Position numbers and translations under genes: made by a program | Shown here: positions 54,019 to 63,970 of the stretch, piece by piece | Numbering within the stretch: position 1 is the first letter of the stretch | Layout of the letters: every line of letters begins with the position of its first letter | Source of the DNA: Nostoc commune NIES-4072 | GTDB lineage: Bacteria; Cyanobacteriota; Cyanobacteriia; Cyanobacteriales; Nostocaceae | Assembly: GCF_003113895.1 (NCBI RefSeq) | Contig: NZ_BDUD01000001.1 | Coordinates: forward strand, 5,183,191-5,247,190 | Direction of reading: 5' to 3' | DNA length: 64,000 nucleotides | Notes under the pieces: generated by a model | Seen by the model: only the letters and a program-made list of their open reading frames with translations | What the model was told of the DNA's origin: nothing | The model's database searches: none

Positions 54019-54747
54019 TTACCGTCTGCCATCGCCACGATGAGCTACATCAGTGTCTTGTAGCTTTATTCTAGGTGCAAAGACTTCTTGATGTTGTTGC
54101 AACTGTTGCGGCTGAATTTTTTCCTGTGCAAACTTGACACGGGTACGAACTCCAAGATCAACATCTGTATCGAGCATGTGCTGAAGCTGATTTTTAATCC
54201 GCGATGCTTGATCGGGTAAAGTGACTGCTATGGCAATTGCTAGTGTTTCTAAACTCGTCACTGCTGCATAGCGTACTACCCACTCTGGATCTTGAGAAAT
54301 TAGTAATAGCGCCTCTAATACCTGAGTCTGAAGAGATTCTAGTTTCTCTGGCGGTACTTGCTGCCAGCGCAAAGTGCCTAATCCCCTAGCAGCTGCCCGC
54401 CGCACACTCAGAGAGAAATCGCTCTTTGCTGCCTCTAACAAGGTATCCAGCGCCCGGACATCGCCAATTCCCGCTAAGGCACGAATAGCCCAGGCTCTAG
54501 CACCATAGTTGTAGCCATCAATTAGTTGTAATAGTGGCTGTACTGCGGCTTCCCCGATCGCAATCAGCCCATCTACCGCCGCCACTGCTGCCCCCGGATT
54601 GTTGTAGCCCAAAGCTGCAATTAGTGTAGGAACACCTTCTTCCATACCACATGCTGCTAACTCCTGAACTGCGTCTAATAACCGATCCGAGGAATCTGCT
54701 TCTTCTACAGCACGGATCAATATTTGGGCCAGATCGCTGTTATTCAT
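54019..54747 (-). CDS. cpcF: Phycocyanin alpha-subunit phycocyanobilin lyase subunit CpcF
   Basis: 242 aa of HEAT-like repeats with the CpcF start IRAVEEADSSDRLLDAVQELAACG. With CpcE it forms the heterodimeric lyase that attaches phycocyanobilin to Cys84 of CpcA. Last gene of the cpc operon; a strong hairpin lies in the 170-base gap from cpcE. A polar C-terminal tail of ~30 residues (QQLQQHQEVFAPRIKLQD) follows the repeats. Confidence 0.94.
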   Translation of the reverse strand: MNNSDLAQILIRAVEEADSSDRLLDAVQELAACGMEEGVPTLIAALGYNNPGAAVAAVDGLIAIGEAAVQPLLQLIDGYNYGARAWAIRALAGIGDVRALDTLLEAAKSDFSLSVRRAAARGLGTLRWQQVPPEKLESLQTQVLEALLLISQDPEWVVRYAAVTSLETLAIAIAVTLPDQASRIKNQLQHMLDTDVDLGVRTRVKFAQEKIQPQQLQQHQEVFAPRIKLQDTDVAHRGDGRR

Positions 54748-54818
54748 AATAATTCTTCTTCAGTAATGAGTCGTCAGCCAATTGTAGCTTAAGCTATCCG
54801 TAGTTGACATCATACATA

Positions 54819-54856
54819 AACCCCCTAGCTTTGATTTTGCAGTTAGCTTGGGGGTT
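54819..54856 (-). promoter_or_regulatory. Intercistronic hairpin between cpcE and cpcF
   Basis: On the mRNA strand AACCCCCAAGCT pairs with AGCTAGGGGGTT (two changes), then TTATG. A stem of this strength between lyase-subunit genes may protect or cleave the transcript, or partly terminate it. Confidence 0.55.
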
Positions 54857-54917
54857 GATGTGTAATAAAAATTTGGTTGTAACGTATTAATAACAACTGA
54901 TTATCTAGAATTTATGA

Positions 54918-55760
54918 CTACAATAGCGAGTCCATCAAATTTATCACTTTAATCGCACCTTCTGAAAAAGTGCTTGGTGTTATGTGATTTACTTGATGTT
55001 CTAGTAATCCTTTAAGAGAAATTAGCTTGAGGCTATTTTCAGCAAGAGTCTGTGCGATCGCATCTGCTGCGGGTAGATATCCAATCGCTCCTAAATCTGC
55101 TAACACTGCTCGACGCAATTGCAATTTCTCTCCCGCCAGAGCTTTTACCAGGCGTTCTCCATAAACTGGTTCTTGGGTTAATTGATACATGGCTCGTGCA
55201 GCCGAATATTGCACCAATTCAATCGGATGTTCTAAGAATGCCTTTACCAAAGGGGCAAATTCAGTCGCCCTCAATGTTCCTAAAGCTTCTAAGATGGCGT
55301 CGTAGGGTTGAGATAAATCAGGCTGTGATATGAGCTGCTCTCCCTGCAAACCTACTGCTAATAGCTTGATTAGGGCCGGAATACAAACCGGATCGCCCAG
55401 CATTTCTAAGGATTGTACCGCCGCTTCCCGTACATAAAAATCTGAGCAGTCTAAACACTTAATCAGAGGTGATACTGCCTGGCGATCGCCAAGTTTCCCT
55501 AATGCTCTAGCTGCGTTTCGTCGCAGAGGATATCCGCCTTCTGGTGTCCTGTCGGCTTCATCCTCTAAGGCTTTGATCAGTGCTGTAACCGCAGCTGGTT
55601 CATTTATACGAAACCTGCCCAACCACCAGGCAGCATAAAATCGCAGGCCTAAATCTGCACTTTCAAGATTAGCTAGAGCCTGCTCTACAGTTAAAGATCC
55701 ACCGTCGGCATTGTCAACTGTCACTGACAAATCTTTAATGTTCTCCAGACTGGGATTCAT
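54918..55760 (-). CDS. cpcE: Phycocyanobilin lyase subunit CpcE
   Basis: 280 aa of EZ/HEAT repeats. LGLRFYAAWWLGRFRI, PLRRNAARALGKLGDRQAV, DFYVREAAVQSLEMLGDP are typical. Partner of CpcF in attaching the bilin to CpcA. Its ATG at 55760 lies 26 bases inside the cpcD frame, so cpcD and cpcE are translationally coupled. Confidence 0.95.
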   Translation of the reverse strand: MNPSLENIKDLSVTVDNADGGSLTVEQALANLESADLGLRFYAAWWLGRFRINEPAAVTALIKALEDEADRTPEGGYPLRRNAARALGKLGDRQAVSPLIKCLDCSDFYVREAAVQSLEMLGDPVCIPALIKLLAVGLQGEQLISQPDLSQPYDAILEALGTLRATEFAPLVKAFLEHPIELVQYSAARAMYQLTQEPVYGERLVKALAGEKLQLRRAVLADLGAIGYLPAADAIAQTLAENSLKLISLKGLLEHQVNHITPSTFSEGAIKVINLMDSLL

Positions 55761-55998
55761 GGTTGTGTTCGCTATGTGTTGTATCAGCGTTCAATGGCTG
55801 AATGCTGACTATTTTGCCACCCAAGCGAGTAATGCGCTGCATTTCCTGATTCATCCGGTTCTCAGGTACTGTGATAAACACACTGCCACTAGAACGAATG
55901 GGATAGCTGACTTTTTCTGTTTCTTCGCTTTGGCGCAGACCGACTACTTCATAGCGGAAGGTGCGGTTACTAGTTCTACCATTAATTTGTCCAAGCAT
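55735..55998 (-). CDS. cpcD: Small rod-capping linker CpcD
   Basis: 87 aa. The CpcD domain: RTSNRTFRYEVVGLRQSEET, IRSSGSVFITVPENRMN and RITRLGGKIVSIQPL. It ends the phycocyanin rod and limits its length. The C-terminal ~15 residues (NADTTHSEHNHESQSGEH) overlap the cpcE start and are His/Glu-rich, a little longer than usual. Confidence 0.93.
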   Translation of the reverse strand: MLGQINGRTSNRTFRYEVVGLRQSEETEKVSYPIRSSGSVFITVPENRMNQEMQRITRLGGKIVSIQPLNADTTHSEHNHESQSGEH

Positions 55999-56080
55999 AA
56001 CTCAATTCCAAATTTATAAATTAAAGTTTTCATTAGTCCTTGGTCTGTAATTAATGACCAATGACTAATGACTAATGACA

Positions 56081-56950
56081 CTAAAGTGGTTTCACACTAG
56101 CGATTTTGCCACCTTGTTTTACCACTCTCTGGAAGTAAGCAGATAGTCCTTCATAAGGTATAATCACAGCTTGATTGACCCGGCGTGTGCTAGGATACCC
56201 AGCTCCAAAAACGCCTGCCACTTCAATGCGGTAGAGTCTGCCTTCTTGACCAAAAGTTCCTGCACCACCAAAAGTACTGTTGGGGGTAACGCCTTTTTCA
56301 GGAGCAACGTAGGAAAAGCCGGAAGGGCCACCAGATGGAGGAACAACAACAGATGCACTGTTGCGACCTAGTTCAACGGCAAGGCGAGAGGAATTACCTT
56401 TAAGTTGGGAGGTATCGCTGCTGGCATAGCCGCGATAAAGTTGGAATATCCGGCTAAATCCGACAGTTTTTTGACCTGTTTGGGTTTCAAAGCCGCGATA
56501 GAAAGGCACAATATTTTCACCAAAGCTACTTTGATATTCTGCCGAATCAATATAAGAATCAATATCGGCTTCATATCCCTTGGTTTGATATAAGTCTAAG
56601 TGATAGACTACCTCAGACTCATCATAGGGAGCGCGGCCCAACAAATGTTTGTAGTTCAGTTCAATTACGCGAGTTTGAAAACTGTTGTAGAAAAACTTGG
56701 ATTTGTACAGTTCTGATTTAGCTACTTGACGCACAAACTCTTGTACTGTACTTTTCCCATCGCGCAGAATAGATTCAGCACTTGTAAGACGCTCAGATTT
56801 CATTAAGTAATCGTTGCCCAACAGCTGACGATAGACGGCAGCAATTACCTGCTCTATATCTTCTTTAGTTGCATTTGGGCGCAATTCTACAGGAGCATTA
56901 TCACTAAAAGCTTCTGTTCCCAAACGGGATGCTGCTGTTGTAATAGCCAT
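56081..56950 (-). CDS. cpcC: Phycobilisome rod linker CpcC (second of two)
   Basis: 289 aa. PBS-linker domain (about 20-180; [40 protein letters not shown]) plus C-terminal CpcD-like domain ([14 protein letters not shown]). N-terminus [15 protein letters not shown] is the canonical CpcC start. Joins phycocyanin hexamers in the rod. Pairs with the linker at 57104 in the layout called cpcH/cpcI in chromatic-adapting relatives. An STRR of AGTTA/AACTCC type (56985-57080) separates them. Confidence 0.92.
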   Translation of the reverse strand: MAITTAASRLGTEAFSDNAPVELRPNATKEDIEQVIAAVYRQLLGNDYLMKSERLTSAESILRDGKSTVQEFVRQVAKSELYKSKFFYNSFQTRVIELNYKHLLGRAPYDESEVVYHLDLYQTKGYEADIDSYIDSAEYQSSFGENIVPFYRGFETQTGQKTVGFSRIFQLYRGYASSDTSQLKGNSSRLAVELGRNSASVVVPPSGGPSGFSYVAPEKGVTPNSTFGGAGTFGQEGRLYRIEVAGVFGAGYPSTRRVNQAVIIPYEGLSAYFQRVVKQGGKIASVKPL

Positions 56951-57103
56951 TGGTAATTTTCCTTTTGTAATTGGTATTTGGGAAAAGTTAGGAGTTAGTA
57001 GTTAAGAGTTAAAAGTAGCGGTAAAGTTAGGAATTCAAAATTCATAACTCCTCACTCCTAACTCCTAACTCTTAACTCCTCACTTAATTCCCGATTCCCT
57101 AAT

Positions 57104-57916
57104 TTATACAGCTGTGATGCTAATCACCTTGCTGCCCTTACGATTAAGCTGCTGCAACTTGCTAGAAAGTTGTTCGTAGGGTACGAGAAATTCTGCACTA
57201 CCCCGCCGCACTACAGATGAGTTTGGAGAAGCTGCTTGTAGTACCCTAATTCGGTAGGTTTCTCCTCTCCCACCTGATGAGAGGCCCGTTAAGGCTCCTG
57301 TAGAGACTGGGTAGATGGGTGAAGCTAGATTTTTAGCTACTTCCCAAGTTAGGCGCCCTTGTTTTTTGCCTTGAGCGCGATCGCTATTGGCATAACCCCG
57401 ATACAGTTGGAAAAGTCGGCTATAGCCAACGTTTTTCTGCCCTACTGGGCTATTAAAGCCACGATAGTATGGTACTATGTTTTCGCCAAAGCTTTCTTGA
57501 TATTCTAGTGAGTCAATGTATGAGTTAATCTCAGCTTCGTAACCTTGTGAGTTGTAAAGCTCAACGTGGTACGAAATCTCTGACTCATCTTCTGGGGCGC
57601 GACCCAATAAATGCTTATAATTCAACTCGATAAAGCGAGTTTGCGAGTTTGAATGGAAAAACTTATTCCGATAGAGTTCCGACTGAGCAATGGCTAGCAC
57701 AAATCCCCTAACTGAAATCTCGCCTTGCTGCAATAGTGATTCAGCACTGACAAGACGCTCTGATTCCATTAGGTATTCATTACCCAAAACCTGACGGTAA
57801 GCTGCCCGGATGATAACTTCCACATCCGTTTGTGTTCTATCAAGACGTAGTTCTGCCAGTCCTGAGTTTTCAAAGGCTCCAATTCCTAGCCTTGCTGCTT
57901 GTCCCAAAGCTGACAT
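57104..57916 (-). CDS. Phycobilisome rod linker, CpcC/CpcH-like (first of two)
   Basis: 270 aa. Similar architecture: linker domain ([40 protein letters not shown]) and a CpcD-like end ([17 protein letters not shown]). The first residues [15 protein letters not shown] resemble the other linker's N-terminus only loosely. Divergence from the second linker is consistent with different positions in the rod. No cpcG gene lies downstream of cpcF, unlike in Anabaena PCC 7120. Confidence 0.92.
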   Translation of the reverse strand: MSALGQAARLGIGAFENSGLAELRLDRTQTDVEVIIRAAYRQVLGNEYLMESERLVSAESLLQQGEISVRGFVLAIAQSELYRNKFFHSNSQTRFIELNYKHLLGRAPEDESEISYHVELYNSQGYEAEINSYIDSLEYQESFGENIVPYYRGFNSPVGQKNVGYSRLFQLYRGYANSDRAQGKKQGRLTWEVAKNLASPIYPVSTGALTGLSSGGRGETYRIRVLQAASPNSSVVRRGSAEFLVPYEQLSSKLQQLNRKGSKVISITAV

Positions 57917-58263
57917 CTTTAAACCTCCTCAGTTTTAACTGGAAAACTGAAAACTTTTTAGAAAATTTTTTTTCTAGTCTTTTAAAAAGAAAGAATTCAA
58001 GAGTCAAGAGCCAGAATTTAAATCTATGCGACACTTCTACGTAGCGTCCCGAAGGGAAGTAGTACAACAGCCTCAGTGACCACTGGTGGATAACGCACCA
58101 TAAAAGAATCCAGAAGCGTCTGAATCAACGGTGAAACACCACCCTAAATATGCATTAGTAGTCAATTTTAGTAGTGGTGGGTCTGAATCCCACACTCAAA
58201 GATTTCTAAATTCTGTGTTCCTAATTCTGCATTCTTCTTTAACAGTCTTTTGAAAATAAAACT

Positions 58264-58324
58264 GCCCAGAAAGGTAAACCAACTCCTAGCTATTTGCTAA
58301 CAGAGCTTGTTTTCCTTTCCGGGC
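58264..58324 (-). promoter_or_regulatory. Attenuator-like hairpin after cpcA
   Basis: On the mRNA strand GCCCGGAAAGGAAAAC pairs with GTTTACCTTTCTGGGC (two changes), followed by AGTTTTATTTTC. It starts about 12 bases after the cpcA stop. Such hairpins in cpc operons explain much higher levels of cpcBA mRNA than of linker and lyase mRNA. The rest of the 420-base gap has no gene. Confidence 0.75.
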
Positions 58325-58336
58325 TAAATACACTCT

Positions 58337-58825
58337 TTAGCTTAGAGCGTTAATTGCGTAGTCGATGTAGGAATTAGCTTCTACAGCAGGGTCGCCACTT
58401 AAACCGTGGTTAGCCTTGATGTACTTGAGAGCTTCAACGTACCAGCTGGGAGATAGATCAAAGGTGCGGTTGATTTCAGCTAAACCAGAAATCAAGAAGT
58501 CATCCAAGGGGCCTGTACCACCCACAACTAAAGAGTAGGTAACAATCCGCAAGTAGTAGCCGATGTCACGCGCACACTTTTCTTTACCAGTGTTGGTAGA
58601 AGCGAAGTTAGGACCTTGTTGTTGAGTGGTGTAGGGGAACTTGTTGTACACCGCTTGAGCTGCGCCTTCTGTCAAACGTTGGGCATTAGCAGTCAAGCTT
58701 TTTGCTGCTTCCATGCTAGCAGGAGCTTGACGGAAACGACCAAAAGCGACTTGAAGTTCGGTGCTGGAAAGAAAGCGACCTTGAGAATCTGCGGCTGCAA
58801 CTGCTTCGGTAAGAGGTGTCTTCAT
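58337..58825 (-). CDS. cpcA: C-phycocyanin alpha subunit
   Basis: 162 aa, full length. Bilin Cys84 in [21 protein letters not shown]-terminus [20 protein letters not shown] is typical. Ribosome site GGGAG. Forms heterodimers with CpcB in rods on the thylakoid surface and absorbs near 620 nm. Confidence 0.97.
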   Translation of the reverse strand: MKTPLTEAVAAADSQGRFLSSTELQVAFGRFRQAPASMEAAKSLTANAQRLTEGAAQAVYNKFPYTTQQQGPNFASTNTGKEKCARDIGYYLRIVTYSLVVGGTGPLDDFLISGLAEINRTFDLSPSWYVEALKYIKANHGLSGDPAVEANSYIDYAINALS

Positions 58826-58914
58826 GGGTTTAGTATCTCCCTATTTACAATCTTGTTGAAATTTGTTTTGTCTAACTGACAGTAGTCAGTCAATAGTCTT
58901 AAAGCGGGTTTAGT

Positions 58915-59436
58915 TTAACCTACTGCTGCGGCTGCACGATCAAAGTAGCTAGCAACTTCAGATGATATAGCGCTGCAATCGCCTCTAGTGATATTATTGG
59001 GGTCGTTAACAAGAGCCAAAGCTGCGTCCTTCATTTTTTGTACGCCAACTGCTACTGAAGCACCAGGAGTTCCTAGAGCCAAGTAGGTTTCGCGCAGACC
59101 GTTCAAACAACGATCATCTAATACACTTGCATCACCAGCAAAGATTGCATAAGTGACATAGCGTAGGATGATTTCCATGTCGCGCAAGCAAGCAGCATTT
59201 CGGCGGCTAGTGTAAGCATTACCACCAGGAGCAATCAACTGAGGTTGTTCTGCGAACAAAGCGCGAGCTGCATTGGCAACAATTGCTGAAGAGTTGCTGG
59301 TAATCCGGTTTACGGTATCTGCACGCTTGTTGCCATCTTTAACGAGGGCACTTAGAGCGTCCAATTGAGCAGCGCTGAGATATTCACCGCGTGCATCAGC
59401 TTGCGTGATTACTTTTGCAAATGCATCTAAAACCAT
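58915..59436 (-). CDS. cpcB: C-phycocyanin beta subunit
   Basis: 173 aa. Bilin Cys83 ([10 protein letters not shown]) and Cys154 (TRGDCSAIS), and the methylated Asn73 in GGNAYTSRR. Residue 80 before AACLRD is Asn where Met is usual. First gene of the operon, GGAG before the ATG. Promoter(s) should lie in 59437-60155. Confidence 0.97.
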   Translation of the reverse strand: MVLDAFAKVITQADARGEYLSAAQLDALSALVKDGNKRADTVNRITSNSSAIVANAARALFAEQPQLIAPGGNAYTSRRNAACLRDMEIILRYVTYAIFAGDASVLDDRCLNGLRETYLALGTPGASVAVGVQKMKDAALALVNDPNNITRGDCSAISSEVASYFDRAAAAVG

Positions 59437-60155
59437 TGCTTTTGTCTCCTAGTTTGCTTGGTTAAGAATAATTGGACTCAAAACTGAATAGTTCAGTTTA
59501 GTTTTGATGTCAGCACTACCTGACGAGTTACGAAAGGTTTAAAACAGACATCCACGGAATAAGTTTACGATCTCCAGGCTTTCAGATTAAAACTTTTGTT
59601 AAAAAACTTAAAACTTCTGTGAACGACTGGAAAACCTGATTAAGATGTTGTTTTTTCCTTCTAAGTTACCTTTATACAATGCTGTAGCGTCATTATTTAT
59701 TACAAATTATTGTTATGTTTGTTAATTTCATTTACATAACTTTACACTTTTTACACCCTAAAAGATGGGATTATCAATATCTGGCAAATCGGTTTAAGCC
59801 TGTGTAGGCGTGGCCCAGCGCAGGCATTGCATATTTAAGTTCTGTATTATTGGCTACTTCCTAGTGCGTGCCTTTGTTAAAAGCTATCTATTACGTTTGC
59901 GTTTGAATTGCAGTCTATAGAGGTAGTTAACTATGCAATCGGCAGACTTAGAATTAACGTGAGTTCGACAAACCTCTCCCTGCCTTGAACTAAAGTTCAA
60001 GTCTGTCCCTCTTTGAGTCGGAGAGGGACGGTTTTGCGTAGTAAAACCTTCTTAGAGGTTTTTTGATTGAACAAATTGGATAGAATAGACATTAATATGA
60101 GCAATCAAATTCACGTTAGAACTATTAGCCTGGCCGAAGCTCTAGATTTGCAATA
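59437..60155 (-). promoter_or_regulatory. Upstream region of the cpc operon
   Basis: About 720 bases without a gene. The first ~250 bases are AT-rich and should be the 5' leader and promoter of cpcB, but I cannot fix the start site. Further up is a fragment with TGAACTAAAGTTCA (59988-60001) and CTCCCTGCC/GGGACGG hairpin sequence, part of a dispersed repeat. Confidence 0.45.
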
Positions 60156-60245
60156 AATATCTCCAGAAATTAATTATGCGTTACCTGAAACCCTTGTAGA
60201 GACGTTGCATTGCAACGTCTCTACATTCATTTTCACCAGATGTCT
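60156..60245. repeat. MITE-like element, AGACATCTCC family, copy 4
   Basis: AAATATCTCCAGAAATTAAT at the left, CACCAGATGTCT at the right; central TGTAGAGACGTTGCATTGCA and its complement are the same as in copy 1. It lies downstream of the glutamate-cysteine ligase gene. Confidence 0.85.
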
Positions 60246-60276
60246 TTTCTCTTCACCATGCCCAATTCTGCTTGAG

Positions 60277-61416
60277 TTAAGCCAGTAGGGATGAACACAA
60301 TTTATTTTCAAGTTCGATTTCGCGTTCTTGGGTGGCGACAATAGCCTGGGTGATGACGCGCTGGCTGTCAAAACCGACTGCGTGTAGTTGTAACCACTGT
60401 TGAGCTTCATTGCCTTCGCGGAGGATTTTGTGCAAAGGGGAAAGGAAACAATTAAAGCCTTGTTGTTTAGCGAGCGCCCAAACATCCTGGTACATTTCAG
60501 AAATCCAATCTCTAGCTAGGATACTTCTACCATCTTGCCAATGCCTCAAATGAGCATCAAGACTACCAGTAGCAGCAGCCGCTTCGTTCTCAGCAGTCAG
60601 GGTAACGAGTTCTTGGGGAGAAAAGGTACTTTGAGTTAAGGGATCGATGCTGGGATTTTCGATTATTTGCAACAAACGCGCTTCTAATAAGGCAGTAATG
60701 GCTAGCAAGGCAATGGGATCTGTAACTAAATCGCAAATTCTCAATTCTAGGCGATTTAGATCATAAGGACGGCGATCGCCATTTGGTCGCACTGATGCCC
60801 ATAAATGCCGCACGTTTTGCATTGTTCCGGTAAGGAGTTGATCTTCCACCCACTGAATATGATCAGCGTGGCTGGCAAATAACGGTACATGGCTAGGCGT
60901 TTGTGGAAATAGGCCCCAACGGGTGGAGTGATAGCCAGTAGCTTTGCCATCGAGGAAGGGAGATGAGGCGCTGAGAGCGAGAAATAGAGGTGCTTCCATA
61001 CGGATTACCCGACAGGCCCGCATTAATACTTCTGGGTCGCTGATGCCGACATTGATATGTACGCTGGCGGTGACTACTTTTGTGCCGTAGGTGTTCTCAA
61101 TGTAGTCATGATAGGGATTTGCTGGATCGGAACGGAGAAAGCGATCGCTCCCACCCAAAGATAAAGTACTCCCTGGTATCAGGGTATAATCGCCCAAACG
61201 GTTGAGGTAGTTTCGCAACACCCGCCTCGGACGCAGCAAGGCACATAATAAATTTTCGTAATTATGGGATGGTTCGGTTATATATTCCACGTTGCGGCTA
61301 TCTGGCTCTCGCATAAATCCATCCAAATCCGCAACAATTTTGTCGGAGAGACCAACGATTTCACCTTGAGGCGTGCCAGTGTAAATCTCAATCTCAAAGC
61401 CTTTTAATAAAACCAC
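60277..61416 (-). CDS. gshA: Glutamate-cysteine ligase (cyanobacterial GshA type)
   Basis: 379 aa, the length of the cyanobacterial group distinct from E. coli GshA. Features: KGFEIEIYTGTPQGEIVGLS, the Arg/Glu segment VEYITEPSHNYENL, TASVHINVGISDPE and NRLELRICDLVTDP. First step of glutathione synthesis: Glu + Cys + ATP to gamma-Glu-Cys. Cytoplasmic. It serves the peroxidases and exported glutathione enzymes elsewhere in the window. Confidence 0.93.
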   Translation of the reverse strand: MVLLKGFEIEIYTGTPQGEIVGLSDKIVADLDGFMREPDSRNVEYITEPSHNYENLLCALLRPRRVLRNYLNRLGDYTLIPGSTLSLGGSDRFLRSDPANPYHDYIENTYGTKVVTASVHINVGISDPEVLMRACRVIRMEAPLFLALSASSPFLDGKATGYHSTRWGLFPQTPSHVPLFASHADHIQWVEDQLLTGTMQNVRHLWASVRPNGDRRPYDLNRLELRICDLVTDPIALLAITALLEARLLQIIENPSIDPLTQSTFSPQELVTLTAENEAAAATGSLDAHLRHWQDGRSILARDWISEMYQDVWALAKQQGFNCFLSPLHKILREGNEAQQWLQLHAVGFDSQRVITQAIVATQEREIELENKLCSSLLA

Positions 61417-61712
61417 CTTGTTCTCCTCGGCTCTCTCTACCTATAAATTGTATCGAATAAGACGAATCTCTGGATCTATCTTTAAGTCAATCAAAGGTTA
61501 AGAATCATTTTGTTAATAATTCATACCAAATCAGGACGACGGATTTATTCGCTGTTTTTTGGAGAATTATTACTTCCTACTAAAGCATGAAAAATATACT
61601 AGTACCGCAAGGCGGAAGTCAAAAGGAAAAAAATCAAAATATTCTCACCTTAAAACTCTATCCCTTTATGAGTAGAGTATTCTGTATTCTGTATTCTGAC
61701 TCCTGATTTATT

Positions 61713-63545
61713 TTAGGTATGTTGCGAAATAAACTTATCAGGTGAATCACTCTTTTGGGCAATATTGAGGCGGATAAACTGCGCCCATACTTCATCACTA
61801 AGTAAGTTTAAAGCAGTTTTGGGATTATTAATTGCGATCGCGCCTATAACTTTACGCCACCCCTGTTGCAATTCCTCAATAAAAGCTTCTTCGATAGAAA
61901 CTTGACTCAGCAATGAAAGTGCAGCTTGAAAACTTGCTGATTCACCTGGTAAATTTTTAGACTTTAACCCCTGTAGTGCTACATTCAACCATACAGGCAG
62001 AAGTTCCAACCAATTATTTTTCTGTATCTCTTTGAGTGCAATATCTTCCATATTTAGCGCACCCCACACACATAAAGACTCTACAGCCAGTTGAGAATCA
62101 CGGTTTTCTAAAGCATTTCCCCATAATTTTTCAGCGTGATTTTGGAAGCGATTAGCGAGAAATTGATAAGCTTCCTGAACTTGATGTGGAATTGTAACTT
62201 TATAAACTGACTCACCTCGTGGTAGGTAATCGCCGCGATAGGATAACCAGTTATGAGATCCGCAAAGATGAATTTTTTTATCAACTATTACTTCTTTTAC
62301 ATGGGAATCTCCCAACCAAAAAACCTGTACAGATGGTAAACCATTAGGTGTTTTGATCGCTCGAAGTTTTTTCTCTAGTTCTGGTGGAATTGGTTTATCT
62401 TCATCTTCTTGTCGCCGCGCAATTCCATGTCCAATTAAAATCCAAACTCCGCGATTAGCTAATTCTTGTAATAAAGTTATAAATTTTTCATTGACAACTG
62501 CCTGATTCACCCAAGGAGAATAAATTAGAATCTGATTTTTAGCCGAATTTAAAACTTCTGAAAAAGCTAGGCTAATTTGTCCATCGCGTAACTGTACGGC
62601 TTCACCTAAAGCTTTATAGTTATCTCCATCACTAGTAGCTTTTGTGGCAGCTTCTAGCGCCTTTTGGCGAATCTTTTCGAGTCTAGCTTCTATTTCGGTA
62701 TTTTTCTGCTTGAGAATGGCTTCACGTTCAAAATTGATGGTTTCGGTTGATAATTCACATAATGCTTGCAAAGATATTTTACCTTCAGTATGTAGCAGTT
62801 CTAACCAATTTGATGCTGACTCTAAAATTTGCTTTCCATTCCTTATCTGAATGCTCAATTTATCTTCAAGAGCATCAAAGATAACGAAAAGCGATATTTT
62901 TCTCCAGATTTTTTGAGTCGAAGTTAGTACCCTATAGGAAGTTACAATTTTTCCCTCTTCTGGTACATGAAGTGCTAAACCTGAAGCTTGAATACTTTTT
63001 TGAATTTCCTCAAGAGGTAAGGAAGCAATATCAGCAATTGTATGATCAATAGTGATAAAGTCTGCCAAGTCAGGTAAAGTTATCGTTGTCTCGTTTAAGG
63101 ATTCAGATTGAAAGGTTATCTTATTGCTTAAAGGGTCTGTAATAGCATAAATTTGTATAGGATATGGCGGCTGCGGTACAGATCCTTTTTCATAAAATGA
63201 GCGACCTTCAGCAGTAACAGTAAGTGGTGATGTTGGTGATAGAGTTTGTAAGGAACGAAGAGTTGTAGTAGTAGTTTTTATAAATACAGAATCAAGCCCA
63301 AGTACAGAAGCTAATTCATCCTCTGTTGGCGGAGGTTGAAATTCAATAGCGGCGCGGATAATAAATTCTTCAAGTACGTTAAACTGGCGGGGTTCCTTGA
63401 TATTTACTTCTACAGGAGTTTGCCGCAAACTATAACGGAATTCACGCGCTGCTAAAACTGATAAACTAGGACTTTGCGCTTCTATTTCGTCTACCAGTTT
63501 TTTGAGATTTTCATCAATCGGTTTAGCAGAAGAGGCGAGAAACAT
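61713..63545 (-). CDS. Phospholipase-D-fold protein of unknown role, 610 aa
   Basis: I start at the ATG at 63545, with GGAGG eight bases upstream, not at the ORF edge 63584. Residues ~1-320 form an unfamiliar region with helical coiled parts (ILKQKNTEIEARLEKIRQKA). Residues ~340-460 are PLD-like (ILIYSPWVNQAVVNEK) with a single HKD motif: His415, Lys417, Asp422 in SHVKEVIVDKK, then HLCGSHNWLSYRGD. A helical C-terminal ~150 residues follow. One HKD motif implies dimerisation for nuclease or phosphodiesterase action. Monocistronic, not beside known defence genes. Confidence 0.78.
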   Translation of the reverse strand: MFLASSAKPIDENLKKLVDEIEAQSPSLSVLAAREFRYSLRQTPVEVNIKEPRQFNVLEEFIIRAAIEFQPPPTEDELASVLGLDSVFIKTTTTTLRSLQTLSPTSPLTVTAEGRSFYEKGSVPQPPYPIQIYAITDPLSNKITFQSESLNETTITLPDLADFITIDHTIADIASLPLEEIQKSIQASGLALHVPEEGKIVTSYRVLTSTQKIWRKISLFVIFDALEDKLSIQIRNGKQILESASNWLELLHTEGKISLQALCELSTETINFEREAILKQKNTEIEARLEKIRQKALEAATKATSDGDNYKALGEAVQLRDGQISLAFSEVLNSAKNQILIYSPWVNQAVVNEKFITLLQELANRGVWILIGHGIARRQEDEDKPIPPELEKKLRAIKTPNGLPSVQVFWLGDSHVKEVIVDKKIHLCGSHNWLSYRGDYLPRGESVYKVTIPHQVQEAYQFLANRFQNHAEKLWGNALENRDSQLAVESLCVWGALNMEDIALKEIQKNNWLELLPVWLNVALQGLKSKNLPGESASFQAALSLLSQVSIEEAFIEELQQGWRKVIGAIAINNPKTALNLLSDEVWAQFIRLNIAQKSDSPDKFISQHT

Positions 63546-63599
63546 CAACGAAACCTCCATGTAGACGCACGATATTTGAAACATTGGAGTACATACTCC

Positions 63600-63617
63600 A
63601 ATACAGTTCAGTTAAGC
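63600..63617. repeat. Solitary end of the CAATACGGTTCAGTTAAG repeat
   Basis: CAATACAGTTCAGTTAAG matches the ends of the element at 20977-21077 with one change. No inverted partner nearby. Confidence 0.7.
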
Positions 63618-63751
63618 ATTTATTTCTTGTCTCAGCGCCCCCTGTCCTGTGCCTCTTCCGTCAAGTGGAAGAAATTCCCTGTTCCGAACCCACACCCTGA
63701 AGTTGCTAATGTAGCATTACTAGAGTCAAAATAACTTTTCAGAAGCTAATA

Positions 63752-63967
63752 GTGGATGTAACTCAATTAGTCAAAGTTTCAATTATTCTCTTGCTGCTTG
63801 CTACAGGTGTAGCTCTGCTGTCACGGAGATTACGAATCCCTTATGTTACGGGTTTAGTATTAGCAGCGCTCAATGAGGCAATCCGGAAGCGAATTCTCTC
63901 GGAAGAAATTGTGTGCGGACGGATACAAAATCTTGATGAACAATTATTGAAGCTTGAGGATGATTAA
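63752..63967 (+). pseudogene. Na+/H+ antiporter (CPA1/NhaP type) reduced to its two ends
   Basis: A GTG start gives VTQLVKVSIILLLLATGVAL and then LSRRLRIPYVTGLVLA, the first membrane span of cyanobacterial NhaP-type antiporters. This joins directly to AALNEAIRKRILSEEIVCGR and ends NLDEQLLKLEDD, their cytoplasmic C-terminus. A full protein is over 500 aa; here 71 aa remain in one frame, so some 450 codons, including all transport residues, have been removed. Recognition of both ends is from memory of the family. Confidence 0.82.
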
Positions 63968-63970
63968 ATA

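Noticed and set aside
60174..60485. 103-aa minus ORF overlapping the glutamate-cysteine ligase end
   Set aside because: Lies in another frame of gshA and through the MITE-like copy 4.
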